Positions 27,340 to 35,749 of a stretch of DNA of 64,000 nt are shown one piece after another; position 1 is the stretch's first letter; each line of letters begins with the position of its first letter. The position numbers and the translations under genes were made by a program. The notes beneath the pieces are model-generated. The model was not told the DNA's origin. It worked only from the letters and a program-made list of their open reading frames with translations, and searched no databases. Source of the DNA: Megasphaera stantonii (lineage in GTDB: Bacteria > Bacillota > Negativicutes > Veillonellales > Megasphaeraceae); NCBI RefSeq assembly GCF_003367905.1, contig NZ_CP029462.1, positions 558,001 through 622,000 on the forward strand, given 5' to 3'.

Positions 27340-30300
27340 TTATTTGCCTGCCATTTTAGCGTATTTGGCATAGCGTTCCTTCGCTTCGCGGATCGTCTTT
27401 TCATACAATGCTTCTGCACGTTCCGGGAAGTTAATCTGCAAGCGGTTGTAACGGTTTTCACCGCGCAGGTATTCGACCATTTTGTCGGAATCCGGTTCCG
27501 GAGAATCAAGCTGGAACGGATTCTTGCCTTCTGCCGCCAAACGCGGATCGTAGCGATAGAGGTGCCAGTAGCCGCATTCTACGGCTTTCTTCATTTCAAG
27601 CTGCGTAGCGCCCATACCGGCCTTGATGCCGTGTTCGAGGCACGGGCAGTATGCGATGACGATGGACGGACCCGGATATGCTTCGGCTTCGCGGAGAGCG
27701 CGGAGCGTCTGCGCCTGGTTGTAGCCCATAGCGACCTGAGCAACGTATACGTAGCCGTAGGTCATGGCGATAGCGCCGAGGTCTTTCTTCTTGACCTGCT
27801 TGCCGCCGGCAGCGAATTTCGCTACGGCTGCCGTCGGAGTAGCCTTGGAAGACTGGCCGCCTGTATTGGAGTATACTTCCGTATCCATGACCAGGATGTT
27901 GACGTCGCGGTTCTGGGCAATGACGTGGTCAATACCGCCGAAGCCGATATCGTATGCCCAGCCGTCGCCGCCGAAGGCCCATACGGATTTCTTAGCCAGG
28001 TATTCTTTATTCTGAAGGACGAAGGCTACGTCTTCGTTCGCCGGAACCTGTTCCAATGCGGCGATGAGGGCGTCCGTCACTTCGCGGGACTTGTCGCCTT
28101 CGCGGTAGTGAGCCAGGTATTCGTCGATAGCTTCTACGGCGACATTCTGTTCCTTCAAGGCATTCAAATGGATGCGCAGTTCCTGCTGGATAACGTCCTG
28201 AGCGTGGAAGAAGCCGTAAGCAAATTCGGCGTTGTCTTCGAACAAGGACTGTTCCCAGCACGGGCCGAAGCCGCGGTTGTCCGTGCAGTACGGCGTCGTC
28301 GGCAAGGAGCCGCCGTATGCAGAGGAGCAGCCAGACGCATTGGCAACGTACATGCGGCTGCCGAAGAGCTGCGTAACCGTCTTGATGTACGTCGTTTCGG
28401 CGCAGCCTGCGCAGGCCGGCGAGAACTGGAAGTACGGTTTAGCAAACTGCAGTTCTTTGACGGTCTTGTCGCTGACAGCTTCCTTCTTGAGGTACTGTTC
28501 GTCCATGACGAAACGGTTGAAGTTATCCTGCTGGGCAGCTTCTTCTTCCATGGGAACCATCGTAAGAGCGCCCTTGTCTTTCAGCGGGCAGACGCTTACG
28601 CAGACGCCGCAGCCGAGGCAATCGTACGGCGAAACCTGGAGGCGGAAGTTGTAATCGGACAGCTTAGCGCCTTTCGCCTTAACCGTTACGAAGCTTTCCG
28701 GAGCGCCGGCCAATTCTTCATCCGTAAGGAGAACCGGGCGGATAGCTGCGTGGGGGCAGGCCATGGAGCAGCTGTTGCACTGCGCGCAGACTTCAGCATT
28801 CCAGTGGGGAACCTTGATGGCTACGCCGCGCTTGCTGTATTCCGTCGTGCCGAGAGGCCATGTGCCATCGAAGCAATCATGCTTCTTGAATACCGATACC
28901 GGAATAAAGTCGCCCTGCTGACGATTCATCGGTTCCACGATATCCTGAATGAATTCAGGCAAGTGGGACAGATCCTTCGGCGTATCGACAGCATTGGCCC
29001 AAGAAGCAGGAACTTCTACTTTTACGAGGCCTTCGATACCAGCGTCAACTGCTTTGTTGTTCTTGTCGACGATTTCCTGACCGCCTTTTTTGAAGTAGCT
29101 GTCATAGTTGCCTTGCTTCATCGCTTCCACAGCCATGTCGATAGGAATAACCTTGGTCAGTTCGAAGAACGCAGCCTGGAGAATCGTGTTGACACGTTCG
29201 CCCAAGCCGATTTCACCAGCTAATTTTGTAGCATCGATCGTGTAGAACTGAGCATGTTTATTGTACAAATCGCGTTTCATCTTGGCCGGCAGCTGCGTTT
29301 CCAACTCTTCCGCCGTCCAGGGACAGTTCAGGAGGTATACGCCGCCGTCTTTTAATTCAGCCGTCGTATCGTATTTATGAACGTATGTCGGAGCGTGGCA
29401 GCCTACGAAATCAGCCGAATCGACGAGGTACGTCGCATGGATGGGCTGATCGCCGAAGCGGAGGTGCGACTGGGTCAGGCCGCCGGTCTTCATGGAGTCG
29501 TAGGAGAAGTATGCCTGGGCATATTTGTCTGCCGTCAAGCCGATGATGGTAATGGCGTTTTTGTTTGCGCCAACCGTGCCGTCGCCGCCGAGGCCCCAGA
29601 TCTTAGCAGCTGTCTGGCCTTCGTAGGACAATTTGATCGGTTCGTCTGTCAGGGACGTATTCGTTACGTCGTCTACGATGCCGATGGTGAAGTTGTTTTT
29701 CGGCTGAGCCTGTTCCAAGTTCGTGTATACAGCGGCGATCTGAGCCGGCGTCGTATCCTTGGAAGCCAAGCCGTAGCGGCCGCCGACAACGACGATATCG
29801 CCGCGGCCAGCCTGAATCAGGGCGCTCTGTACATCTAAGTACAGCGGTTCGCCGATGGAGCCCGATTCCTTCGTGCGGTCCAGTACGGCAACCTTTTTGC
29901 ACGTAGCCGGAATAGCTTCGGTGAAGTGCTGTACGGAGAACGGACGATACAAGTGAACCTGTACCATGCCGACCTTCTTGCCCTGAGCGTTGAGGTAATC
30001 AACAGTGTCGCGGACCGTTTCCGCCGCCGAACACATGACGACTACAACTTCTTCCGCATCGGGAGCGCCGTAGTAGTTAAAGAGTTTATAATCGCGGCCT
30101 GTCAATTTATTGATTTCATCCATGTAATGCTGTACGACGCCGGGAATGGAAGCGATTTTTTCGTTCGCCCCTTCTTTGCACTGGAAGAAGATATCCGGAT
30201 TGACCGTCGTGCCGCGTTCATAGGGATGTTCAGGATTCAAGGCGTTTTTGCGGAAGGCGTTCAGCTGATCGTAGTCGACGAGTTTTTTCAATTCGTCGTA

Positions 30301-30861
30301 GTCCAGCGCTTCGATGCGCTGCATTTCGTGAGATGTACGGAAGCCGTCGAACACGTGCATGAAGGCATAGCGTCCGCCGATTGCCGCTAAGTGCGACACG
30401 GCGCCCAAATCCATGACTTCCTGCGGCGACGAAGACATGATCATGCCGAAGCCGGTGGAACGGCAGGCCATGACGTCGGAGTGATCGCCGAAAATAGAAA
30501 GAGCGTGAGCGCTGACCGTACGGGCGGCAATGTGGAATACGCCCGGCAGGAATTCGCCGCCGATTTTGAACATCGGCGGAATCATGAGCAGCAAGCCCTG
30601 AGAAGCCGTGTAGGTTGTCGTCAGAGCGCCGGCCTGCAGCGAGCCGTGGCATGTGCCGGCCGCGCCTGCTTCAGACTGCATTTGAATAACATCAACCGTA
30701 TTGCCAAAGATATTTTTCTTTCCCTTAGCAGCCCATTCGTCAACCTTTTCAGCCATAACTGACGACGGCGTAATGGGGAAAATGGCAGCTACTTCCGTAA
30801 AGGCATACGATGCATATGCGGCAGCAGTGTTGCCATCCATTACAACATAGTTTTTCTTCAT
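27340..30861 (-). CDS. nifJ: pyruvate:ferredoxin (flavodoxin) oxidoreductase
   Basis: A single-chain enzyme of 1173 aa that oxidises pyruvate with CoA to acetyl-CoA and CO2, reducing ferredoxin. All domains are in order: the N-terminal pyrimidine-binding part (FPITPSSVMAEKVDEWA), the gamma-like domain, two [4Fe-4S] motifs (CAQCNSCSMACPHAAI; CLGCGVCVSVCP), CAGCAETTYIKTVTQLFG, and the ThDP-binding GGDGWAYDIGFGGIDH with SNTGGQSSKATPTA. ATG 30861 follows GGAGGAA; an in-frame start at 30894 lacks such a signal. Its promoter carries a variant of the operator seen at sugar-acid promoters. Base composition is more GC-rich than in the genes on either side. Confidence 0.97.
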   Translation of the reverse strand: MKKNYVVMDGNTAAAYASYAFTEVAAIFPITPSSVMAEKVDEWAAKGKKNIFGNTVDVIQMQSEAGAAGTCHGSLQAGALTTTYTASQGLLLMIPPMFKIGGEFLPGVFHIAARTVSAHALSIFGDHSDVMACRSTGFGMIMSSSPQEVMDLGAVSHLAAIGGRYAFMHVFDGFRTSHEMQRIEALDYDELKKLVDYDQLNAFRKNALNPEHPYERGTTVNPDIFFQCKEGANEKIASIPGVVQHYMDEINKLTGRDYKLFNYYGAPDAEEVVVVMCSAAETVRDTVDYLNAQGKKVGMVQVHLYRPFSVQHFTEAIPATCKKVAVLDRTKESGSIGEPLYLDVQSALIQAGRGDIVVVGGRYGLASKDTTPAQIAAVYTNLEQAQPKNNFTIGIVDDVTNTSLTDEPIKLSYEGQTAAKIWGLGGDGTVGANKNAITIIGLTADKYAQAYFSYDSMKTGGLTQSHLRFGDQPIHATYLVDSADFVGCHAPTYVHKYDTTAELKDGGVYLLNCPWTAEELETQLPAKMKRDLYNKHAQFYTIDATKLAGEIGLGERVNTILQAAFFELTKVIPIDMAVEAMKQGNYDSYFKKGGQEIVDKNNKAVDAGIEGLVKVEVPASWANAVDTPKDLSHLPEFIQDIVEPMNRQQGDFIPVSVFKKHDCFDGTWPLGTTEYSKRGVAIKVPHWNAEVCAQCNSCSMACPHAAIRPVLLTDEELAGAPESFVTVKAKGAKLSDYNFRLQVSPYDCLGCGVCVSVCPLKDKGALTMVPMEEEAAQQDNFNRFVMDEQYLKKEAVSDKTVKELQFAKPYFQFSPACAGCAETTYIKTVTQLFGSRMYVANASGCSSAYGGSLPTTPYCTDNRGFGPCWEQSLFEDNAEFAYGFFHAQDVIQQELRIHLNALKEQNVAVEAIDEYLAHYREGDKSREVTDALIAALEQVPANEDVAFVLQNKEYLAKKSVWAFGGDGWAYDIGFGGIDHVIAQNRDVNILVMDTEVYSNTGGQSSKATPTAAVAKFAAGGKQVKKKDLGAIAMTYGYVYVAQVAMGYNQAQTLRALREAEAYPGPSIVIAYCPCLEHGIKAGMGATQLEMKKAVECGYWHLYRYDPRLAAEGKNPFQLDSPEPDSDKMVEYLRGENRYNRLQINFPERAEALYEKTIREAKERYAKYAKMAGK

Positions 30862-31002
30862 GATGTAATAGTTCCTCCTTTTTCTAAATGACATGTAAAA
30901 ACAAGTTCCGCATACAAAAACTTTAGTGAATTACTTTTCATTCAAGGCAATCATTTTTTCATTAGTAAGCATGTCGATTTTGCCCGTTTTTATTGTTCTT
31001 AT

Positions 31003-31056
31003 ATACGTCTTTATTCTTATATTCGTTATTCTATCATTTTATAAGAAAAAATTCAA
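31003..31056 (-). promoter_or_regulatory. promoter and operator-like site of the pyruvate:ferredoxin oxidoreductase gene
   Basis: On the minus strand, TTGAAT (31051-31056), a 17-bp spacer and TAGAAT (31028-31033). Directly after the predicted start point is ATACGTCTTTATTCTTAT (plus strand, 31003-31020), 12 of 18 matches to the FAH-site dyad, with ACG of the third half-site at 31024-31026. The remaining 140 or so bp of leader show no recognised riboswitch. Confidence 0.6.
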
Positions 31057-31174
31057 TGCTTATAAATAATAAAACCATATATAATGCATAAAAAACATGG
31101 AACAACTTATAATCATATAATATAAGCAAAGATAATGTATATCCGAATAAAAAAATTTTTAAGGCATATCAAAA

Positions 31175-31223
31175 CAAAAAAATCTCACTAAATCATAGAA
31201 AATTTCCTATAGTTCAGTGAGAT
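31175..31223 (-). terminator. terminator of the short IclR gene
   Basis: Minus-strand ATCTCACT and AGTGAGAT arms, extended inward by CTATAG/CTATG pairing, are followed by TTTTTTT. It lies only 12 bp after the stop, which argues that the short gene ends naturally here. Confidence 0.85.
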
Positions 31224-31235
31224 AAAAATATATTT

Positions 31236-31535
31236 TCAAATTGTAAATTTCTTTTGGATACTAAAAAGATGATTGATATCTTTTTTATTAATAATAGTAG
31301 CGGAAAGAACAATAAGTGTTCGACCTGCACGATACCCTTTATGAACAGAATCATACTCAATATATTCTCTATAAACTAATTCTTTCAATAAATTAGACAA
31401 TGAGCTTTTAGGTATTCCCGTCTCCTTTTGTATCGCTGTAAATGAGGGAGCCTGATCTGCATTAGCAATAAAATAAACAATATCTAATGCACGAGCCACT
31501 GAACGAACAATCGTTTTTGTTCCTTCTCCATTCAT
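31236..31535 (-). CDS. stand-alone IclR-type winged-helix DNA-binding protein (99 aa)
   Basis: It corresponds to only the N-terminal wHTH domain of IclR regulators: VARALDIVYFIANAD, FTAIQKETGIPKSSLSNLLKEL (recognition helix) and the wing Y-x-YDSVHKGYRAGRTL. The effector-binding GAF-like domain (usually another ~170 residues) is missing, and the gene's own terminator follows 12 bp after the stop. ATG 31535 follows GGAAGGGAGGG. It has a good promoter carrying an operator variant, which suggests autoregulation. It is divergent from the full-length IclR gene. It may compete for the same operators; it could also be a truncated relic. Confidence 0.8.
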   Translation of the reverse strand: MNGEGTKTIVRSVARALDIVYFIANADQAPSFTAIQKETGIPKSSLSNLLKELVYREYIEYDSVHKGYRAGRTLIVLSATIINKKDINHLFSIQKKFTI

Positions 31536-31556
31536 AGCGTTCCCTCCCTTCCTTAA

Positions 31557-31618
31557 TTACGTCCAAGTTCTTATATTAGTACTAATTATATGATAACATT
31601 GCTATTTTTGAATGTCAA
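31557..31618 (-). promoter_or_regulatory. promoter and operator-like site of the short IclR gene
   Basis: On the minus strand, TTGACA (31613-31618), a 17-bp spacer and TATCAT (31590-31595). Downstream lies TTACGTCCAAGTTCTTAT (plus strand, 31557-31574), which shares TTACG and TTCnTAT with the dyad at the FAH promoter. Confidence 0.6.
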
Positions 31619-31730
31619 TTTGTAAATAATCTACGATACCTTGTATACTAATATTTAATTCTAGATACATATGATAAAGTTTTCATTAAAATAATTGTTC
31701 CAATATATGGACGAAAAATTCATAATACTA

Positions 31731-31736
31731 TATAAT
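31731..31736 (+). promoter_or_regulatory. putative -10 box of the full-length IclR gene
   Basis: TATAAT, with TGGACG 17 bp upstream (31708-31713) as a poor -35. It lies about 90 bp before the start codon. The -35 mismatch suggests weak or activator-dependent expression. Confidence 0.4.
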
Positions 31737-31824
31737 GTATATGTATAAAGTATTGTTTGCATTGAATAAATAAGGAAGAGGATTATATACTCTTCAACAT
31801 ATATGAGGAAAGAAGTGATACGTT

Positions 31825-32646
31825 ATGGCATATTCTCAGCACAAGCCAACATTGCGAGTTTTAGATATCATGCAGTCGCTTGCATCTGCAAACGACGAAG
31901 GCCTGACATTAACAGAAATAGCTACCAAAATTCAAGTTCCCAAAAGTACTATTGTACCAATCATTCACACATTACGCGACAGAGACTTTATTGAGCAAAA
32001 AAGCAACGGCAGATATGTCATAGGTATCAGTATGTTCCTCATCGGCTCCGCATCTCTTCAAAACATCGGTTTATTAGACGTGTTTAAGAAAGAAATGAAA
32101 GAAATTGTTTATAAAACATCTGAAACTTGCCAATTAGGCATTTTAGTAAATGGCGATGTCTTATATCTTGCAAAAGAAGATTCGGCTGAACCAATTCGCC
32201 TCGTTTCATTCGTCGGAAAACGCCTGCCAGCATATAGCACCTCTTTAGGCAAAGCGTTGCTTAGTTGCTATTCCCTTCAAGAGTTGGAATCAATTTATAA
32301 AGGCCCGTTAAAACCAGTAACAGAAAAAACATGCCAAACGATAGAACAATTATATGATGAATGTCTCCGGTCTAAATCCGAAGGCTATTTTCAAGAATCA
32401 GGAGAAATTTCTCCTGATTTAAGTTGCTTTGCAGTACCAATCCATCATAATGGCAAAATCATTGCAGCTGTCAGTGTAAGTATGCCTACGTTCAGATTGA
32501 CAAAAGAAAAAAAAGAAACTGTAGTCAAGGCATTATTAACTGGGCAAAATGTACTAGAACGCAATCTGCAGCGGCTTGGAATTTCTGACAGCAACTTATT
32601 TCTAGATTCCTTTGTTTCTCAAATACCAAGCATCTCAAATTATTAA
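31825..32646 (+). CDS. IclR-family transcriptional regulator
   Basis: Full-length regulator of 273 aa. The winged helix-turn-helix occupies residues 7-70 (LTLTEIATKIQVPKSTIVPIIHTL), and the effector domain contains the conserved SLGKALLS segment and FAVPIHHNGKIIAAVSVS. Family members bind palindromes and respond to small organic acids, often as repressors of catabolic operons. It sits inside the sugar-acid cluster, divergent from a second IclR-type gene. It is the best candidate for the protein binding the shared dyad at 25323, 39675 and 41925. The ligand is unknown; a sugar acid or keto-deoxy acid is likely. Confidence 0.92.
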   Translation: MAYSQHKPTLRVLDIMQSLASANDEGLTLTEIATKIQVPKSTIVPIIHTLRDRDFIEQKSNGRYVIGISMFLIGSASLQNIGLLDVFKKEMKEIVYKTSETCQLGILVNGDVLYLAKEDSAEPIRLVSFVGKRLPAYSTSLGKALLSCYSLQELESIYKGPLKPVTEKTCQTIEQLYDECLRSKSEGYFQESGEISPDLSCFAVPIHHNGKIIAAVSVSMPTFRLTKEKKETVVKALLTGQNVLERNLQRLGISDSNLFLDSFVSQIPSISNY

Positions 32647-32655
32647 AACCAAATG

Positions 32656-32700
32656 GGAGTAGCTGCAGGATCAATACACTGGTAGCCACTCCTATTTTAT
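32656..32700 (+). terminator. terminator of the IclR gene
   Basis: GGAGTAGCT (32656-32664) pairs with AGCCACTCC (32684-32692) with one mismatch, and TATTTTAT follows. Confidence 0.65.
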
Positions 32701-32758
32701 TTATAAGTCATTTTACGCTAGTCTTTCTTCGGCATAAAATCATATAAAATAACAAAAA

Positions 32759-32813
32759 GCTCTTTCTTAAATATGCAAGTTTTGTAATTTAACCTGCGTT
32801 CTGAAGAAAGAGC
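32759..32813 (-). terminator. terminator of the iron alcohol dehydrogenase gene
   Basis: Perfect ten-base arms GCTCTTTCTT and AAGAAAGAGC. On the minus strand TTTTTG follows the stem. Confidence 0.8.
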
Positions 32814-32863
32814 CCTTTATTTTTATATAGAAGCTATCTTAATCTAACTTGAATAACCTCATC

Positions 32864-34033
32864 TTATTGGTATGCAGCATTTAAAATATTGACGCAGTCC
32901 TCTTCCTTCAGTTCCATGCGGTCTCCTTCAAAGAGAAAAGCCATTGCCGATTTCGCATTAGCAGCCATTTTAGGAAATTCATCCGGAACAATGCCATAAT
33001 CAGACATTTTAAGGTCAGATACATCACATTTTTCCTTTAGTTCTTCTAGCGCTATAATAAATTCCTCCGGCTTTTCCGCATCAGTTCTCCCCATTTTTTT
33101 TGCCAAAGCAACAAAACGTTCATCACACACATGGTGCTCAATCATATATGTGAAGTATGCCTTACTCAGCATAATTAAGCCCGCACCATGCGGCAATTCC
33201 TGATGATACGCCGTTAAGGCATGTTCCAAAGAATGCTCACTCATATTAGAACTTGTGCACATTTCCAAGCCTCCCAAATAATTGCCAAAGGCAACTCGTT
33301 CTCGCGCCTCTATATTAGAGCCATCTTGAACAGCCACAGGAAGCCAGGTACTAATTTGGTCAACGGCTTCAAGAGCAATCATTTCGCTCATGAGATTTGC
33401 TTTACATGACAAATATCCTTCAATATTGTGAAATAATGCATCAAATCCTTGGTAAGCAGTATATTTCGGAGGAACTGTCAACATCAATTCCGGGTCGATA
33501 ATAGCCAATTTCGGAAATAGAAGCGGGCTTTTTATCGGAGTTTTTTCATTCGTTTCCGTATTCGTAATAACACCTCCAGCATCCGTTTCCGAACCCGTTC
33601 CAGCAGTCGTCGTAATCGCAATAATCGGCAAAGGGTTGACGGCAATAGGCTGCCGTTTTCCAGTACCATTCTGAATATAATCCCATAAATCACCTTTGTT
33701 TGTAGCCATAACGGCAATTGCTTTGGAAGCATCAATACAGCTGCCTCCACCTAAAGCAACAAGAAAATCACATTTTTCCTGCCGAGCAACAGCTGCCCCC
33801 ATCATAACTGTTGTTTTAGTAGGATTAGGTTCGATTTGATCAAAAAGAACGGTCTCAACGCCAGCCAAGTGTAATTCTTTTTCCGTACGATTTAAATACC
33901 CATATTTCTTTGCCGAAATTCCATTAGAAAGAATCAGCAACGCCTTTTTACCTGGCATCATTTGCTCATGCAAATGATTGAGTTGGCCAACACCAAATAA
34001 TGTTTTTGTAGGAATTCCAAATTGAAAAATCAT
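32864..34033 (-). CDS. iron-containing alcohol dehydrogenase (group III)
   Basis: NAD(P)-dependent alcohol/aldehyde oxidoreductase of 389 aa. The dinucleotide motif is ALGGGSCIDASKAIAVM; metal ligands are expected in GFDALFHNIEGY (Asp, His) and in EHSLEHALTAYHQELPHGAG (His). Relatives include FucO-type lactaldehyde reductases. In this cluster it could reduce glycolaldehyde or lactaldehyde released by aldol cleavage, regenerating NAD+. ATG 34033 follows GGAGG. It lies downstream of the SDR gene but is separated from it by a terminator (34080-34125). Confidence 0.92.
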   Translation of the reverse strand: MIFQFGIPTKTLFGVGQLNHLHEQMMPGKKALLILSNGISAKKYGYLNRTEKELHLAGVETVLFDQIEPNPTKTTVMMGAAVARQEKCDFLVALGGGSCIDASKAIAVMATNKGDLWDYIQNGTGKRQPIAVNPLPIIAITTTAGTGSETDAGGVITNTETNEKTPIKSPLLFPKLAIIDPELMLTVPPKYTAYQGFDALFHNIEGYLSCKANLMSEMIALEAVDQISTWLPVAVQDGSNIEARERVAFGNYLGGLEMCTSSNMSEHSLEHALTAYHQELPHGAGLIMLSKAYFTYMIEHHVCDERFVALAKKMGRTDAEKPEEFIIALEELKEKCDVSDLKMSDYGIVPDEFPKMAANAKSAMAFLFEGDRMELKEEDCVNILNAAYQ

Positions 34034-34079
34034 AAAACATCCTCCATTTCACTAAGGGGAATATATAATAGAATATAAA

Positions 34080-34125
34080 AAAACTAAAGGTTTGCCACGC
34101 ATGGTAAATATATACGTGACAAACC
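34080..34125 (-). terminator. terminator of the SDR gene
   Basis: Eleven-base arms, GGTTTGTCACG and CGTGGCAAACC on the minus strand (one G-T pair), followed by TTTAGTTTTTTT. Confidence 0.85.
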
Positions 34126-34148
34126 CTTCGTATTATGGCCTCAATTCA

Positions 34149-34907
34149 TTAACTAGCCGTCCATCCGCCGTCAATTGCAATATCTGCTCCAGTAATATAA
34201 CTTGCCTTATCCGATGCTAAAAAAAGAATAACGTTTGCAACTTCATCAGGAGTGCCGACACGCTTCATAGGCGTACGCGAATCTATAATCGTAGTATAAG
34301 AAGGATCTTGCAGTACCTTCTCTACTAACGGAGTAGCTATAAATGCAGGCGACACACAATTTACACGAACACCTTTTGTAGCCCATTCATTTGCCAAACC
34401 CTTAGTAAAATTGCGTATCCCAGCTTTACTTGCTCCATAGATCGATAATCTTTGCATGTTGATGTGACTTTGCAAGGATGACAAGCTAATAATAGCCCCC
34501 TTCTGTTGTTTTAACATTTCCTTACCCACTTCAACCGTGCAGAAATACGCCCCTTTCAGATTGATATTCATAATATAATCCCAATCTTCTTCTACGTAAT
34601 CTACTGCATATTTTCTATTATTAACTCCAGCAGAATTAACTAACACATCAATTTTGCCAAATTGATCTATAACATCGCCGACCATTTGCTTGATCTCAGC
34701 TACTTTACTTACATCCACCGCCAAGGCGCTTGCAGAAAATCCCGCTTGCTGCAATTCATCAGCAAAAGACTGACACTCTTCCAGATGGCGGCTGGCAATA
34801 ATACAATGTGCGCCTTCTTCACAAAAACGCCTTACCGTAGCAGCGCCAATTCCTTTGCTGCCCCCTGTAACTAGTACGATTTTCCCGGAAAATTCACCCA
34901 TTATCAT
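34149..34907 (-). CDS. short-chain dehydrogenase/reductase (SDR)
   Basis: Classical SDR of about 252 aa. The cofactor motif TGGSKGIG is near residue 14, the NSAG motif near 88, and the catalytic Ser and YGASK (Tyr, Lys) near 139-158. In sugar-acid pathways SDRs oxidise 2-keto-3-deoxy acids at C4 or reduce keto-uronates. The FAH-family gene in the same cluster fits a C4-dehydrogenase/hydrolase route, but this is inference. The start is uncertain between ATG 34907, ATG 34901 and GTG 34913; 34907 sits 5 nt after AGGGG. The HpcH/HpaI aldolase gene lies 40 bp upstream. Confidence 0.9.
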   Translation of the reverse strand: MIMGEFSGKIVLVTGGSKGIGAATVRRFCEEGAHCIIASRHLEECQSFADELQQAGFSASALAVDVSKVAEIKQMVGDVIDQFGKIDVLVNSAGVNNRKYAVDYVEEDWDYIMNINLKGAYFCTVEVGKEMLKQQKGAIISLSSLQSHINMQRLSIYGASKAGIRNFTKGLANEWATKGVRVNCVSPAFIATPLVEKVLQDPSYTTIIDSRTPMKRVGTPDEVANVILFLASDKASYITGADIAIDGGWTAS

Positions 34908-34946
34908 CCACACCCCTTCTCAAAAGGATACGCGCATACAGTTTCA

Positions 34947-35708
34947 TCAATGTTCTTTAAAGTAGTCAGCGTTTTCCTTAAAACGAGTAAACAATTCACC
35001 TACGTCGCTCGAGAAGGAAACGTACTGTACGCCTCGTTTTTTCCATTCTACGGCTTTCTTCACGTCGTCGACGAAGAAGCCTACGGCTACGCCGACTTCT
35101 TTCGCCTGAGCCATGATTTCATTCATCTGTTCGATGACCTTCGGATGATCTACCTGGCCGGGGATGCCCAAGGAGGCCGAGAGATCGTAGGGGCCGACGA
35201 ACAAGACGTCTACGCCTTTGACCTTCAAGATTTCCGGCAGGGCGTTGACGCCGTCCTGGCCTTCTACCTGAAGGATAACGGCCGTTTCTTCATTGGCCTT
35301 GCCGAAGAAATCGGCTTTATCGATGCTGCCGTAGCGGCCGGCGCGAACGAAGCGGTTGCAGCCGCGGCTGCCTTCCGGCGCGAATTTAGCGGCCTGTACG
35401 GCAATTTCAGCAGCTTCCTTAGAGCCGATATTCGGAATCTGAACGCCGTCGGCGCCCAAGTCCAGGGCTTTGTCGATCAATTCGGGATTGCCTTCGTATA
35501 CGCGGACGATAGCCGGAATATCCGTCAATTTCGCAGCGCGGATCAAGTCGACGGTGCTTTCCAAGGGAATTTCGCCGTGCTCGTTGTCGATGATGACAAA
35601 GTCAAAGCCTGCCAAGCCAGCGATTTCTACGACGGCCGGGTAATTCATGTTGAGGAACGGCCCAAATAACCGTTCGCCATTTTTCAATCTTTCTTTAAAC
35701 TTACTCAT
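34947..35708 (-). CDS. HpcH/HpaI-family aldolase
   Basis: Class II, metal-dependent aldolase of 253 aa that cleaves 4-hydroxy-2-oxo acids to pyruvate plus an aldehyde. Motifs include FVIIDNEHGEIPLES (base region), AIVRVYEGNPELIDKALDLG, a Gly-rich GADGVQIPNI with the metal-binding Glu in ILQVEGQDG, and FVGPYDLSASLG. Close relatives are GarL (5-keto-4-deoxyglucarate) and RhmA (2-keto-3-deoxyrhamnonate). ATG 35708 follows AGGAG. Its codons are clearly more GC-rich than those of the flanking SDR and GlcD genes, so it may have a different origin. Confidence 0.92.
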   Translation of the reverse strand: MSKFKERLKNGERLFGPFLNMNYPAVVEIAGLAGFDFVIIDNEHGEIPLESTVDLIRAAKLTDIPAIVRVYEGNPELIDKALDLGADGVQIPNIGSKEAAEIAVQAAKFAPEGSRGCNRFVRAGRYGSIDKADFFGKANEETAVILQVEGQDGVNALPEILKVKGVDVLFVGPYDLSASLGIPGQVDHPKVIEQMNEIMAQAKEVGVAVGFFVDDVKKAVEWKKRGVQYVSFSSDVGELFTRFKENADYFKEH

Positions 35709-35749
35709 AACAACTCCTATATAATATGTAATATATGTATGTAATAAAT

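Noticed and set aside
27562-29223. Long plus-strand ORF (553 codons) opposite the pyruvate:ferredoxin oxidoreductase gene
   Set aside because: It is antisense to a well-conserved gene, shows no family signature and has composition typical of the complementary strand of GC-biased codons.
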